The notes: generated from the sequence alone by a model not told the origin. Shown: positions 36,003-45,746, counted from the first letter of the stretch. The stretch: DNA of 64,000 nt from Phenylobacterium sp. SCN 70-31 (GCF_001724605.1 NZ_MEEX01000012.1:39545-103544); one strand, 5' to 3'. Made by a program: numbers and translations.

Positions 36003-36871
36003 CCCCCGCGCGGCGCCCTGGCCCTGCGCGCCGGTCAGTCCTGGCCGGCGGCGCGGCCGCCCTGCTGGGCGGCGCCAGCGACGCGGCGGCGGCGCCAGCA
36101 TGGGCGTCGCTGGAGGCCCGGGTCGGCGGTCGGCTGGGCGTCTTCGGCGTCAATTCGGGCAACGGCCGCACCTTCGGCTGGCGCGCCGACGAACGGTTTC
36201 CGATGTGCTCGACCTTCAAGGGCCTCCTGGCCGGCGCGGTGCTGGCCAGGGTGGACGCCAGGCGCGAACGGCTGGACCGTGAGGTCCAGCTGTCGCCCGC
36301 GGACATGGTGGCCCACGCCCCGGTGACGTCGCGCTACCTCGCCGCCGGCGCCGTCCGGGTCGAAACCCTCTGCCAAGCCATCGTCGAGGTGAGCGACAAT
36401 CCAGGCGCGAACCTGCTGCTGAAGACCCTGGGCGGCCCCCGCGGCTTCACCCGCCACATCCGCGCGCAGGGCGACCGGGCGACGCGCCTGGACCGCTACG
36501 AGACCGAGCTGAACAGCGCGATCCCCGGCGACCCGCGCGACACCACCACGCCCGCCGCCATGGTCGGCAGCTATCGCCGCCTGCTGCTCGGCCCGGCGCT
36601 CACGCTCGCGTCGCGCCGACGGCTGGCCGGATGGATGGAGGCCGCCTCAACCGGGCTCACGCGGCTGCGGGCCGACCTCCCGGCCGGCTGGCGCGCGGGC
36701 GACAAGACCGGCAGCGGCGCCCACCACACCGCCAACGACGTGGCCATCCTGTGGCCGCCCGCGGGCGCGCCGATCCTCGTCGGCTGCTTCTCCACCCAGG
36801 CGACCGCGCCCGAGGCGCGCGACGCCGTGATGGCCGGGATCGGTCGCCTCGCCGCGGAAACCCTCGCCTGA
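35999..36871 (+). CDS. Class A beta-lactamase inserted in the flagellar operon
   Basis: A 290-residue exported enzyme. The N-terminus has a twin-arginine motif (RRSVLAGG) and signal peptide ending near AAAA. All class A catalytic motifs are intact: STFK (S71, K74), SDN (132-134), ExxLN (E168-N172) and KTG (236-238). It should hydrolyse beta-lactams in the periplasm. It starts with GTG overlapping the flbD stop by four bases and ends with TGA overlapping the flhA ATG (TGATG), so it is coupled on both sides inside the flagellar operon. No mobile element borders it, and its GC content matches its neighbours. Confidence 0.93.
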
Positions 36872-38964
36872 TGTCCGACGTCCGCCCCACCTATCGCTAC
36901 GACACGGCGCCGACCGCCCGCGACCTGATGAGCATGGTCATGCGCGGCGAAGTCGCGATGGCCCTGGGCATCGTGGGCATCGTCGTCCTCCTGATCCTGC
37001 CCATCCCGGCGTTCCTGCTGGACGTTCTGCTGTCGATCTCGATCGCGATGTCGATCCTGATCCTGATGACGTCGATCCTGATCAAGAAGCCGCTGGAGTT
37101 CACGGCCTTTCCCACCGTGCTGCTGGTGGCGACGCTGTACCGGCTGGCCCTGAACATCGCCACGACCCGCCTGATCCTGAGCCACGGGCACGAGGGCTCG
37201 CACGGGGCGGGCGCCGTCATCGACACCTTCGGCCGCCTGATGATGGGCGGCAACTTCGCCATCGGGGTGATCGTCTTCATCATCCTGGTGATCGTGAACT
37301 TCGTGGTCATCACCAAGGGTTCGGGCCGGATCGCCGAGGTGGCGGCCCGCTTCACCCTGGACAGCCTGCCCGGCAAGCAGATGGCCATCGACGCCGATCT
37401 CTCGGCCGGCCTGATCGACCAGGACGAGGCCAAGAAGCGCCGCAAGGAACTGGAGCAGGAGAGCACCTTCTTCGGCGCCATGGACGGCGCGTCCAAGTTC
37501 GTGCGCGGCGACGCCATCGCCGGCCTGGTGATCCTGGCCGTCAATGTCATCGGCGGCATCCTGATCGGCGTGCTGCAACACGACGTGCCGCTGGCCCAGG
37601 CGTTCTCCAGCTACACGATCATGTCGATCGGCGACGGCCTGGTCAGCCAGATCCCCGCGCTGATCATCTCGATCGCCGCCGGCTTCCTGGTCTCGAAGGC
37701 CGGGGTCGAGGGCTCGGCCGACAAGGCGCTGGTGACCCAGATGGCCACCAACCCGGTCAGCCTGGGCATGGTCTCGGCCGCCGCGGGCGTGCTGGCCATC
37801 ATCCCCGGAATGCCGCTCATCCCCTTCGCGGCCCTGTCGGTGGGCGCGGGCGCCCTGGCGTGGCGCCGCTCGCAGCAGGCGGCGCAGCCCCCGGCGGTCG
37901 AGATCGAGCCCGTGGCCGCCGAGCCGGAAGAGGAGCCGATCGCCCAGACCCTGGCGATCGACGAGATCAAGATCGAGCTGGGCTACGGCCTGCTGCCGCT
38001 GATCAACGACCTGGAAGGCCGCCGGCTCACCGACCAGATCAAGGCCCTGCGGCGCACGCTGGCCGCCGACTTCGGCTTCGTGATGCCCTCGGTGCGCATC
38101 CTGGACAACATGCGCCTGCCGTCGATGGGCTACGCCATCCGGATCAAGGAGATGGAGGCCGGCGCCGGCGAGGTGCGGATCGGCTCGCTGATGGCCATGG
38201 ACCCGCGCGGCGCCCAGGTGGAACTGCCCGGCGAGCACGTGAAGGAGCCGGCGTTCGGCCTGCCGGCCACCTGGATCGACGACGCCCTGCGCGAGGAAGC
38301 CACCTTCCGCGGCTACACCATCGTGGACCCGGCCACGGTGATGACCACGCACCTGACCGAGATCCTGAAGGAGAACATGCCCGACCTGCTCACCTACGCC
38401 GAGGTCCAGAAGCTGCTGAAGGACCTGCCGGACGAGCAGAAAAAGCTGTCGGAAGACCTGATCCCGAGCGTGGTCTCGGCGACCACCGTGCAGCGCGTGC
38501 TCCAGGCCCTGCTGCGCGAGCGGGTGTCGATCCGCGACCTGGGCGCCATCCTGGAAGGGATCGGCGAAGCCGCGCCGCACACCGCCTCGATCACCAACCT
38601 GGTCGAACAGGTCCGCGGCCGGCTGGCCCGGCAGCTCTGCTACGCCTACCGCGGCGACGACGGGGCCCTGCCGATCGTCACGCTCTCGGCCGAGTGGGAG
38701 CACGCGTTCTCCGAGGCCCTGGTCGGGACGGGGGAAGAGAAGCAACTGGCCCTGGCGCCGTCGCGGCTTCAGGAGTTCATCCGGGGCGTGCGCGAGACCT
38801 TCGAGCGCGCCGCGCTGGCCGGCGACACGCCCGTGCTCCTGACCAGCCCGACCATCCGGCCCTATGTTCGCTCCATCATCGAGCGTTTCCGCGGTCAGAC
38901 CCCGGTGATGAGCCAGAACGAGGTTCACCCCCGGGCGCGGCTGAAGACGGTCGGCGCGATATAG
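36871..38964 (+). CDS. flhA: Flagellar biosynthesis protein FlhA
   Basis: A 697-residue export-gate protein of the flagellar type III secretion system. There are eight predicted membrane helices in residues 1-335. LEFTAFPTVLLVATLYRLALNIATTRLILSHG is the FHIPEP family signature, and RFTLDSLPGKQMAIDADLSAGLI is the conserved cytoplasmic loop. The C-terminal cytoplasmic domain (from about 350) binds export chaperones. Start ATG shares a base with the beta-lactamase stop. A GGGAGGC/GCCTCCC hairpin at 38978-38996 follows the gene. Confidence 0.98.
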   Translation: MSDVRPTYRYDTAPTARDLMSMVMRGEVAMALGIVGIVVLLILPIPAFLLDVLLSISIAMSILILMTSILIKKPLEFTAFPTVLLVATLYRLALNIATTRLILSHGHEGSHGAGAVIDTFGRLMMGGNFAIGVIVFIILVIVNFVVITKGSGRIAEVAARFTLDSLPGKQMAIDADLSAGLIDQDEAKKRRKELEQESTFFGAMDGASKFVRGDAIAGLVILAVNVIGGILIGVLQHDVPLAQAFSSYTIMSIGDGLVSQIPALIISIAAGFLVSKAGVEGSADKALVTQMATNPVSLGMVSAAAGVLAIIPGMPLIPFAALSVGAGALAWRRSQQAAQPPAVEIEPVAAEPEEEPIAQTLAIDEIKIELGYGLLPLINDLEGRRLTDQIKALRRTLAADFGFVMPSVRILDNMRLPSMGYAIRIKEMEAGAGEVRIGSLMAMDPRGAQVELPGEHVKEPAFGLPATWIDDALREEATFRGYTIVDPATVMTTHLTEILKENMPDLLTYAEVQKLLKDLPDEQKKLSEDLIPSVVSATTVQRVLQALLRERVSIRDLGAILEGIGEAAPHTASITNLVEQVRGRLARQLCYAYRGDDGALPIVTLSAEWEHAFSEALVGTGEEKQLALAPSRLQEFIRGVRETFERAALAGDTPVLLTSPTIRPYVRSIIERFRGQTPVMSQNEVHPRARLKTVGAI

Positions 38965-39034
38965 GCCTCGTCGTCCCGGGAGGCGGCGGGCCTCCCGCCG
39001 GTCGGCGCTCGACCGGGAGACTTGAGGGGAACGC

Positions 39035-39391
39035 ATGAACACGCGGATTTTCGGACGCGTCACGCTGGCCGCCGCCGCGGCGCAGGTGGGCATGGTCGTG
39101 GCCGGGCATTATTCCGCCCCGATCCGCGACAACCTGTTCGCCCTGGGGGGCATGGGCATCTCGATGCTGGCGGGGCTGTTCTACGCCCGGATCCGGGGCG
39201 GCGGCTGGGCGGACAGCCTCGTGGGCGGCCTGCTCAGCGGCGGCGCGTGCGCGTTCCTGGGGATCGGCGTCTCCGTCTTCCTGGGCGACGTCCCGATCTC
39301 GCTGCTGGCGTTCGGCACGGCCGGATCGGCCATCGCCGGACTGATCGGAGGCGCCGCCGGACGCCTCACGGCGCCCCGGCCCGGACCCTAG
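39035..39391 (+). CDS. Small integral membrane protein, unknown function
   Basis: A 118-residue protein with three or four hydrophobic segments. They are Gly/Ala-rich (MGISMLAGLFYA, LVGGLLSGGACAFLGIGVSVFLG, LAFGTAGSAIAGLIGGAAG), which resembles small glycine-zipper membrane proteins. GAGGGGA precedes the ATG. It follows flhA by 70 bases on the same strand, but nothing in it indicates a flagellar role. Not recognised. Confidence 0.7.
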   Translation: MNTRIFGRVTLAAAAAQVGMVVAGHYSAPIRDNLFALGGMGISMLAGLFYARIRGGGWADSLVGGLLSGGACAFLGIGVSVFLGDVPISLLAFGTAGSAIAGLIGGAAGRLTAPRPGP

Positions 39392-39467
39392 AGCGCGCCG
39401 TCGGCGTTGCAGCGGGACGTCCCGGCTGATAGCGGTTCGGGCCTCGGCTTGGAGACTCGGGTTTCGG

Positions 39468-39821
39468 ATGCGGCGACCAACTCAGCGACCCCAGGGCTCG
39501 GGCGGACGGTTCTTCTGGGACCTGCTGACCTTCGAGCGGCTGATCACCGGCACGCTCGTCCACCTCGTCTACTGGGCCGGGCTCGGCATCATCGGGGTGA
39601 TGGCGTTCGGCGTGCTGGGCGCCTCGATCGGCGTGGCCATCCGCGAGGGCGGATGGGGCATCCTGCTGGCGTTCGGCGTGCTGGCCGTCGGCCTGCTGGG
39701 CGTGTTCGTGGCCGTGCTGCTGTGGCGGGCGTTCTGCGAGTTCTACGTCACGATCTTCAAGATCAGCGACGATCTGTCGGTCCTGCGCCAGGACGTGGAG
39801 CGCGAACGCGCCGGACGATAG
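39468..39821 (+). CDS. DUF4282 family membrane protein
   Basis: A 117-residue protein of the DUF4282 type. FFWDLLTFERLITGTLVHLVYWAGL is the family opening, with two membrane helices (about 30-58 and 66-88). LLWRAFCEFYVTIFKISDDL is the characteristic end, with a short charged tail. Function unknown. It converges with the dehydrogenase gene on the minus strand. Confidence 0.85.
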   Translation: MRRPTQRPQGSGGRFFWDLLTFERLITGTLVHLVYWAGLGIIGVMAFGVLGASIGVAIREGGWGILLAFGVLAVGLLGVFVAVLLWRAFCEFYVTIFKISDDLSVLRQDVERERAGR

Positions 39822-39858
39822 GCGCGATTCGCCGCCCGTCCGGTCGCTCCGTCGCGGT

Positions 39859-40878
39859 TCAGAATTCCAGCACGATCTTGCCGAAGTGCTCGCCCCCGGC
39901 CATGGCGGCGAAGGCCGCGGGCGCCTCGGTGAACGGAAACACCTTGTCCACCACCGGCTCGATCCGATGCAGTTCGATCGCGCGGCACATGGCCTCGAAC
40001 ATGTCGCGCGACCCGACCGAGAGGCCCTGAAGCCGGGCGGAATTGCCGATCAGCGTCGCGGGATTGAACGGCTCGCCCGCGCCCGCGACCACGCCGATGA
40101 CGGCGATGTGCCCGCCCACCTTGATGGCCTTCATGCTCTCGTGAATCGTCCCGCCGCCGCCGACCTCCATGATGAAGTCCGCGCCCCGGCCGCCCGTCGC
40201 GGCGCGCACCGGGCCCGACCACGCCGGCGTCGTGCGATAGTTCACCAGGTGATCGGCCCCGAGCGCCTGGGCCCGACCCAGCTTCTCGTCCGACGACGAG
40301 GTGACGATCGTGCGGTAGCCCGCGGCGTGGGCGAACTGGAGGCCGAAGATCGAGACGCCGCCCGTGCCCTGAAGAACCACGGTGTCGCCGGGGTCGAGCC
40401 GGGCGTCCTGGAACACGCCGCGCCAGGCCGTCAGCGCCGCGCAGGGCAATGTCGCCACCTGATGGTCCGTGAGGAACGCGGGGACCTTGGACAGGCCCTC
40501 CTGGCTGAACACCTGGAGTTCCGAACCCGCGCCCGGGATCGGGAAGCCCAGAGCGGACATCAGCTTCTCCACGGTCGGCGGCCCCGACACCCAGTTCTGG
40601 AAGAACAGGGTCGCAACCCGGTCGCCCACGACGAACCGGGTCACCCCCTCGCCCACGGCCTCGACCACGCCGCAGCCGTCGGAGAACGGGGTGATGACAT
40701 CGTTCGTCGACGCGGCCCCGCGACCGTACATGCCGTTGACCATCAGGAGGTCGCGGTAGTTCAGCGACACCGCCTTCATCCGCACCAGCACCTGGCCGTG
40801 GCCGGGCTTCGGATCGGGCAGGTCCACCACCTTGATGGCGTTGGGCCCCCACGGGGCGGCGACGTTCAGCGCACGCAT
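39859..40878 (-). CDS. NAD(P)-dependent alcohol dehydrogenase-like (MDR) protein
   Basis: A 339-residue medium-chain dehydrogenase/reductase. It has VRMKAVSLNYRDLLMVNGMYG, SDGCGVVEAVGEGVTRFVVGDRV, the cofactor-binding LQGTGGVSIFGLQFAHAAGY and EHFGKIVLEF at the end. It lacks the structural-zinc Cys cluster. It is a clear paralogue of the 24983-26002 gene, with equal length and aligned motifs. The substrate is unknown. The hydrolase at 40980 starts the minus-strand run in which it lies last. Confidence 0.92.
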   Translation of the reverse strand: MRALNVAAPWGPNAIKVVDLPDPKPGHGQVLVRMKAVSLNYRDLLMVNGMYGRGAASTNDVITPFSDGCGVVEAVGEGVTRFVVGDRVATLFFQNWVSGPPTVEKLMSALGFPIPGAGSELQVFSQEGLSKVPAFLTDHQVATLPCAALTAWRGVFQDARLDPGDTVVLQGTGGVSIFGLQFAHAAGYRTIVTSSSDEKLGRAQALGADHLVNYRTTPAWSGPVRAATGGRGADFIMEVGGGGTIHESMKAIKVGGHIAVIGVVAGAGEPFNPATLIGNSARLQGLSVGSRDMFEAMCRAIELHRIEPVVDKVFPFTEAPAAFAAMAGGEHFGKIVLEF

Positions 40879-40979
40879 GTTTTGTCCTCCACTGGCCGGG
40901 CATGATGACGAGACGGCGGCGCCCCGGGCAACCTTGTCCCCACGTCAGGATCGCGCGACGTCAATCCCGGAGAGGCGCA

Positions 40980-41738
40980 TCAGGACCGCGCGAGGGGCAG
41001 CACCGGCCGTTCGCCCCACTGGTCGGGGTCGTGGCCGAACACCATCACCGTTTCGGGGGCGCGCAAGGCCAGGAGCGACTCCAGGGAGCGGTTCATCGCC
41101 GCGTGATCCGAGATGGCCGGGAAGCGCCGGCTCTCGACGACGCCGGCGTGGTAGCAGGCGTCGCCCACGAGGATGTGGTCTCCGGCCGCGCTCCGGACCC
41201 GTAGCGACTGGTGTCCCGGCGTGTGGCCGAAGCTGGGGACACAAACGGCCGCGCCATCGCCGAACAGGTCGTGTTCACCATCCACCAGACGCACCTCGTG
41301 GCCCAGGTCGAAGTACCGCTTTCGCAGGCCGTAACGCTGGGAGAGCGCGGGCTCGAACCCGGCCTCCCACTCGCGCCGCTGCACCACCAGGGTCGCATTG
41401 GGCAGCTCGCGCAGCCCCCCGGCGTGATCGAAATGCAGATGGGAGAGCACCACGTAGCGCACCCGGAGGGGATCGACGTCGAGGGCGTGGAGTCGCTGCG
41501 TCACGGTCTCGGCCGGCGTCAGGCTGACGTCCATGCCCAGAGGACGCAGGGCCCGCAGGTAGCTCTCCTCCGGATCGCACATGGCCGCCGGCAGGCCGCA
41601 GTCGAACAGCGCGACACCGTCGGGATGCTCCAGCACGTAGAACGGGATCGGGACCGAGACCCGCTCGGCGTCCATCCCCATGCCCTCGCCGGAACTGTGG
41701 AACTGGCCGCAGACGCAGCCGAAGAGGTTGAGGCCCAT
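40980..41738 (-). CDS. MBL-fold hydrolase, N-acyl homoserine lactonase-like
   Basis: A 252-residue metallo-beta-lactamase-fold protein. The HxHxDH motif is HLHFDH (100-105), FGHTPGHQS gives the next metal His, and VGDACYHAG the bridging Asp. The N-terminal CVCGQF and FYVLEHPDGVALFDCGLP fit the AHL-lactonase branch (AiiA-like), which opens the homoserine lactone ring of quorum signals. Related enzymes hydrolyse other lactones, so substrate is uncertain. The MFS gene starts the run upstream (nine bases between). Confidence 0.88.
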   Translation of the reverse strand: MGLNLFGCVCGQFHSSGEGMGMDAERVSVPIPFYVLEHPDGVALFDCGLPAAMCDPEESYLRALRPLGMDVSLTPAETVTQRLHALDVDPLRVRYVVLSHLHFDHAGGLRELPNATLVVQRREWEAGFEPALSQRYGLRKRYFDLGHEVRLVDGEHDLFGDGAAVCVPSFGHTPGHQSLRVRSAAGDHILVGDACYHAGVVESRRFPAISDHAAMNRSLESLLALRAPETVMVFGHDPDQWGERPVLPLARS

Positions 41739-41747
41739 GCCGCGAGC

Positions 41748-42923
41748 CTACGCCGGATCCAGGCGGCGCACACCATAGAGCCGCAGGGCGCCCATCAGTC
41801 CGGCCAGCGCCATCGCCGACATCAGCAGGTAGCCCTGGGCGCCGAAGCGGTCGAACAGCGGCCCGGAGATCATCGTCGCCACCCCCATCAGCACGCCGGC
41901 CGACAGCGCCGAGTTGATCGTCTGGGCCGCCGAGGCGTTGCGCGGGGTGGAGAGGCGCTCTACGAGCTGGAGCGAGGCGAGGAAGGTCGCCGCATAGCTG
42001 AACACGTGCAGCGTCTGGAGCGGGAACAGCGCCCACAGGGGCGGCGAGAACGCCAGGGCCGTCCAGCGGACGACCGCCGCGACGCCGCCGATCACCAGCA
42101 GGTTCCGGGGCCCGATCTTCCGACGCCAGGGCTCCATGAACCACATGAACGCCACCTCCACGACGACGCCGACGCTCCACAGCACGCCCGTCAGGCTCTC
42201 GGGCAGGCCCTGCTGCTTCCACGCCAGGGTCGAGAACCCGTAGTAGAAGGCGTGCGCCGACTGGATCAGCCCCACCGAGACGGCCGCGGTGAGGAAGGCC
42301 GGGTCGCGCAGAAGCTCGCCCAGGCCGGCGAACCGGTCGGACGCGCGGACGGTCTGGCCACCTTCGTGCACGGGATCGGGCGGCAGCAGGTAGCGCGCGG
42401 CGAGCGCGCTCAGCGCCACGGCGGCGGTGATCCAGACCAGGACGAGGTCGGGCGTCCCCCAGGTCAGCAGGGCGCCCACCACGATGTTGGCCACGATGAA
42501 GGCCACCGAGCCGATCCCGCGCGGCCAGCCGTAGTTGAAGCCGTCGGTGCGCGCACGGTTCAGGACGATCACGTCGGCCAGGGGCGACAGGGTGGCGAAC
42601 GCCGACGAGGCCACGAACCAGACGACCGTCCAGCCGGCGAAACCCAGCGGCAGCGCCATCGCCGCATAGGCCGCGGTCACGCCCAGGCTCATCACCATCA
42701 ACGCGGTGCGGCGCAGCCGGAAGCTGTCGGCCCAGACCGCGATCAGCGGCGCCGTGAACACCCGCGCCAGCATCGGCAGCGACAGGATCAGCCCGATCTG
42801 CGCGCCCGAGAGGCCCCGGTCGGCGAACCACAGGGGCATGTACGGCGAACTGGCGCCCGTGCCGACGAACAGCGCCGAATAGAAGAGGCCGAGACGCACC
42901 GGGAGCGACATGGAGCATCGCAT
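41748..42923 (-). CDS. MFS transporter, PPP/HcaT-like family
   Basis: A 391-residue transporter with twelve hydrophobic segments. LGLFYSALFVGTGASSPYMPLWFADRGLSGAQIGLI is typical of the MFS_1-like/HcaT (3-phenylpropionate) group, and NYGWPRGIGSVAFIVANIVVG is the matching central motif. The substrate is uncertain. ATG at 42923 or 42911. It diverges from the aminotransferase gene across about 105 bases and is followed by the lactonase-like gene. Confidence 0.88.
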   Translation of the reverse strand: MRCSMSLPVRLGLFYSALFVGTGASSPYMPLWFADRGLSGAQIGLILSLPMLARVFTAPLIAVWADSFRLRRTALMVMSLGVTAAYAAMALPLGFAGWTVVWFVASSAFATLSPLADVIVLNRARTDGFNYGWPRGIGSVAFIVANIVVGALLTWGTPDLVLVWITAAVALSALAARYLLPPDPVHEGGQTVRASDRFAGLGELLRDPAFLTAAVSVGLIQSAHAFYYGFSTLAWKQQGLPESLTGVLWSVGVVVEVAFMWFMEPWRRKIGPRNLLVIGGVAAVVRWTALAFSPPLWALFPLQTLHVFSYAATFLASLQLVERLSTPRNASAAQTINSALSAGVLMGVATMISGPLFDRFGAQGYLLMSAMALAGLMGALRLYGVRRLDPA

Positions 42924-43028
42924 ACCGGGAGTCGCCCGCCGCCCGTGAGCCCGCCTTCCGCGCGCGAGCCATAGACGGCGCGGCCGTCGCGTCTAAAGTC
43001 TCCTGAACAGCGATAAGGGAGGCGCGGC

Positions 43029-44306
43029 ATGGCCGGAGCCAACAGCCGGGACCGGCAGCTTCGGGAGCGGGCGGCCGCGGTGATCCCGGGCGGGATGTAC
43101 GGGCATCAGTCGGTGGGCCTGCTGCCGGACGACTATCCCCAGTTCTTCGAGCGCGGCGAAGGGGCCCACATCTGGGACGCGGACGGGCGGCGTTACCTGG
43201 ACTTCATGTGCGCCTATGGCCCCAACCTGTTCGGATACGCCCATCCCGAGATCGACGCCGCGTTCGTCCGCCAGCTGGGCCAGGGCGACACGCTGACCGG
43301 CCCCACCGGCCTGATGGTCGAGCTGGCCGAGGCGCTGACGGCCCTGGTCTCACACGCCGACTGGGCGATCTTCTGCAAGAACGGCACCGACGCCACGACC
43401 ATGGCGCTCACCACGGCGCGGGCGCATACGAAGCGGCGTACGGTGATCCGGGCCAACGGCGCCTATCACGGCGCCCTGCCCTGGTGCACGCCCCGGCCCG
43501 CGGGCGTGATCCCGTCCGACCGGGCGCACCAGATCTTCTGCGACTACAACGACCCGGCCAGCCTGGAGGCTGCGGCGGCGCAGGCCGGCGACGATCTGGC
43601 CGCCATCTTCGCCGCGCCGTTCCGCCACGACGCCTTCGTCGACCAGGCAGAGCCCGATCCCGCCTACGCCCGCAAGGCCCGCGACCTGTGCGACCGCACC
43701 GGCGCGCTGCTGGTGGTGGACGAGGTGCGCGCCGGCTTCCGCCTGTCGCGCGACTGTTCCTGGAGCCGGATCGGCGTGCAGCCCGACCTGTCCACCTGGG
43801 GCAAGTGCGTGGCCAACGGCCATCCGCTGTCGGTGATGCTCGGGTCGGACAAGGCCCGCGCCGCGGCTGCGTCGATCTATGTGACCGGCTCGTTCTGGTT
43901 CCAGGCGGCGACCATGGCCGCGGCGCTGGAGACGCTGCGGCTGATCCGCGAGACCGACTATCTGGAGCGCATCACGGCGCTGGGCGAGACCCTCCGCGCC
44001 GGCCTGGCCGAGCGCGCGGCGGCGGCCGGCTTCGGCTTCCGCCAGACCGGGCCCTCGACCCTGCCGCTCTTCCTGTTCGACGACGACCCGGACCTCAGGA
44101 AGGGGTTCTGCTGGTCGTCCGAGATGCTGGCGCGAGGCGTCTACGTACACCCCTGGCACAACATGTTCCTCTGCGCCGCGATGACCGAGACCGACATCGC
44201 CCAGACGCTGGACGCCGCCGAGGGCGCCTTCGCCGCGCTCAAACGCCAGGCGCCCGGGCTCGCGCCGGTCGAGAAACTCGCCTTCCTCTCCGCCGGAGCC
44301 CGATGA
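43029..44306 (+). CDS. Class III aminotransferase (glutamate-1-semialdehyde aminomutase-like)
   Basis: A 425-residue PLP enzyme. VIPGGMYGHQS, FCKNGTDATTMALTTARAHT, LLVVDEVRAGFRLS (D231 binds the PLP pyridine N) and STWGKCVANGHPLSVMLG (K259 forms the Schiff base) are all present. The family resembles HemL, but the lack of the HemL loop and the coupling to an amidase suggest a catabolic or secondary role rather than heme synthesis. Its stop overlaps the amidase start (ATGA). Confidence 0.9.
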   Translation: MAGANSRDRQLRERAAAVIPGGMYGHQSVGLLPDDYPQFFERGEGAHIWDADGRRYLDFMCAYGPNLFGYAHPEIDAAFVRQLGQGDTLTGPTGLMVELAEALTALVSHADWAIFCKNGTDATTMALTTARAHTKRRTVIRANGAYHGALPWCTPRPAGVIPSDRAHQIFCDYNDPASLEAAAAQAGDDLAAIFAAPFRHDAFVDQAEPDPAYARKARDLCDRTGALLVVDEVRAGFRLSRDCSWSRIGVQPDLSTWGKCVANGHPLSVMLGSDKARAAAASIYVTGSFWFQAATMAAALETLRLIRETDYLERITALGETLRAGLAERAAAAGFGFRQTGPSTLPLFLFDDDPDLRKGFCWSSEMLARGVYVHPWHNMFLCAAMTETDIAQTLDAAEGAFAALKRQAPGLAPVEKLAFLSAGAR

Positions 44307-45730
44307 TGGACGACTATTCCGAATACGACGGCCTGGGCCTGGCCGAGCTGGTCCGGTCGAAGCAGGTCTCGCCCGCCGAACTGACGGAAGCCGCGATCGC
44401 CCGCGTCGAGCGTCACAACCCGAGCCTGAACGCCGTGGTCTACAAGGGCTACGACGACGCCCGGCGCGACGCCGCCGGTGACCTGCCCGACGGGCCGTTC
44501 CGGGGCGTGCCGTTCCTGATCAAGGACCTGGGGATGCCCGTCGCCGGCTGGCCACGGAGCTGCGGCAGCCGTTTCGCCCGCGGACTGACGGACGCCGAGG
44601 ACGGGGGACTGACCGCCCGCTACCGCCAGGCCGGCGTCGTCCTGGTGGGCAAGACCAACACCCCCGAGTACGGCATCACCGGCACCACCGAGAGCGCCGA
44701 ACTGGGGCCCTGCCGCAACCCGTGGAACCCGGGCCACATCTCGGGCGGCTCGTCCGGAGGCTCGGCCTCGGCGGTGGCGGCGGGCATCGTCCCGCTGGCG
44801 CACGCCTCGGACGGACTGGGCTCGATCCGGATTCCCGCCGCCTGCTGCGGCCTGGTAGGGCTGAAGGTCACGCGCGACCGCAACCCCAACCTGCCCGACG
44901 GCTTCGACTATGCGCTGGGCAATGTGGTGGACCACGTCGTCACCCGCACCGTGCGCGACAGCGCCGCCATGCTGGACGCCACCGGCTATCCCGACCCGTA
45001 CGCCTCCTATCCCGCCCCGCCGAAGGATCGGCCCTACATGGAGGAGATCCAGCGCAGTCCCGGTCGCCTGCGCATCGCCTGGTCGTCCGAGACGCCGGCG
45101 GGGCGACCCATCGACGCCGAGATCCAGGCCGCGCTCGAACGCACCGCCGTCCTGCTGAAGGGCCTGGGCCACGAGGTGGTGGAGAAGGGACTGGGTGTGG
45201 ACTACCGCGCCCTCTTCGCCTCGCGCGGGGCCGCCGCCGCGGCCAACTTCGCCGCCGGCATGGACCGCCTGATCGAACAGCTCGGCCGCGAGCCCGAGCC
45301 GGACGAGCTCGAGCCGCTCACCTGGGCCACGCTGAAGGCGGGTCGCCGCCAGACCGGCGCAGACGCCATGCGCTCGCTCCAGGAGACGCGGATGCTCAAC
45401 CGGCGCACGCTCGCGTTCTTCGAGGCCGTGGACATCTACCTGACGCCCGTGCTGGGGACGCCCGTGCCCGAGATCGGCTTCATCGACCCGGTCAACCTGG
45501 AGCCCAGGGAGGTCAACCGCCGCCAGGCGCGGGTCTTCCCCTACACGCCGCCGTTCAATTTCTCGGGCCAACCGTCGATGAGCCTTCCCATCGAGACCGA
45601 CTCGGGCGGTCTTCCGGTCGGCATGATGTTCACCGCCCGGTACGCCGACGAGGCCGTCCTGTTCCGACTGGCCGCCCAGCTGGAGAAGGAAGCGCCCTGG
45701 AAGGATCGCCGGCCGCAGGTGTGGGGCTGA
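44303..45730 (+). CDS. Amidase (amidase signature family)
   Basis: A 475-residue enzyme. PFLIKDLGMPVAG has the catalytic Lys (K74). ISGGSSGGSASAVAAG is the signature holding the cis-Ser, and DGLGSIRIPAACCGLVGLK has the nucleophile Ser (S174). It hydrolyses an amide whose identity is unknown. It starts by a four-base ATGA overlap with the aminotransferase gene, with a second Met directly after, so the two are translated together and probably act on the same pathway. Confidence 0.92.
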   Translation: MMDDYSEYDGLGLAELVRSKQVSPAELTEAAIARVERHNPSLNAVVYKGYDDARRDAAGDLPDGPFRGVPFLIKDLGMPVAGWPRSCGSRFARGLTDAEDGGLTARYRQAGVVLVGKTNTPEYGITGTTESAELGPCRNPWNPGHISGGSSGGSASAVAAGIVPLAHASDGLGSIRIPAACCGLVGLKVTRDRNPNLPDGFDYALGNVVDHVVTRTVRDSAAMLDATGYPDPYASYPAPPKDRPYMEEIQRSPGRLRIAWSSETPAGRPIDAEIQAALERTAVLLKGLGHEVVEKGLGVDYRALFASRGAAAAANFAAGMDRLIEQLGREPEPDELEPLTWATLKAGRRQTGADAMRSLQETRMLNRRTLAFFEAVDIYLTPVLGTPVPEIGFIDPVNLEPREVNRRQARVFPYTPPFNFSGQPSMSLPIETDSGGLPVGMMFTARYADEAVLFRLAAQLEKEAPWKDRRPQVWG

Positions 45731-45746
45731 GGAATTCGGGGGATCC

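Noticed and set aside
36571..39093. Long minus-strand open frame opposite flhA
   Set aside because: Low-complexity His/Gln/Asp/Arg composition and exact antisense position to flhA; no ribosome site or motif.
41340..41385. tRNA-like T-arm sequence (GGGCTCGAACCCGG)
   Set aside because: It lies inside the lactonase-like coding sequence and no acceptor or anticodon arms fit around it.
43029..44306. hemL (glutamate-1-semialdehyde aminomutase) as firm name
   Set aside because: The fold matches, but the coupled amidase and atypical N-terminus argue against a heme-synthesis role, so no symbol is given.
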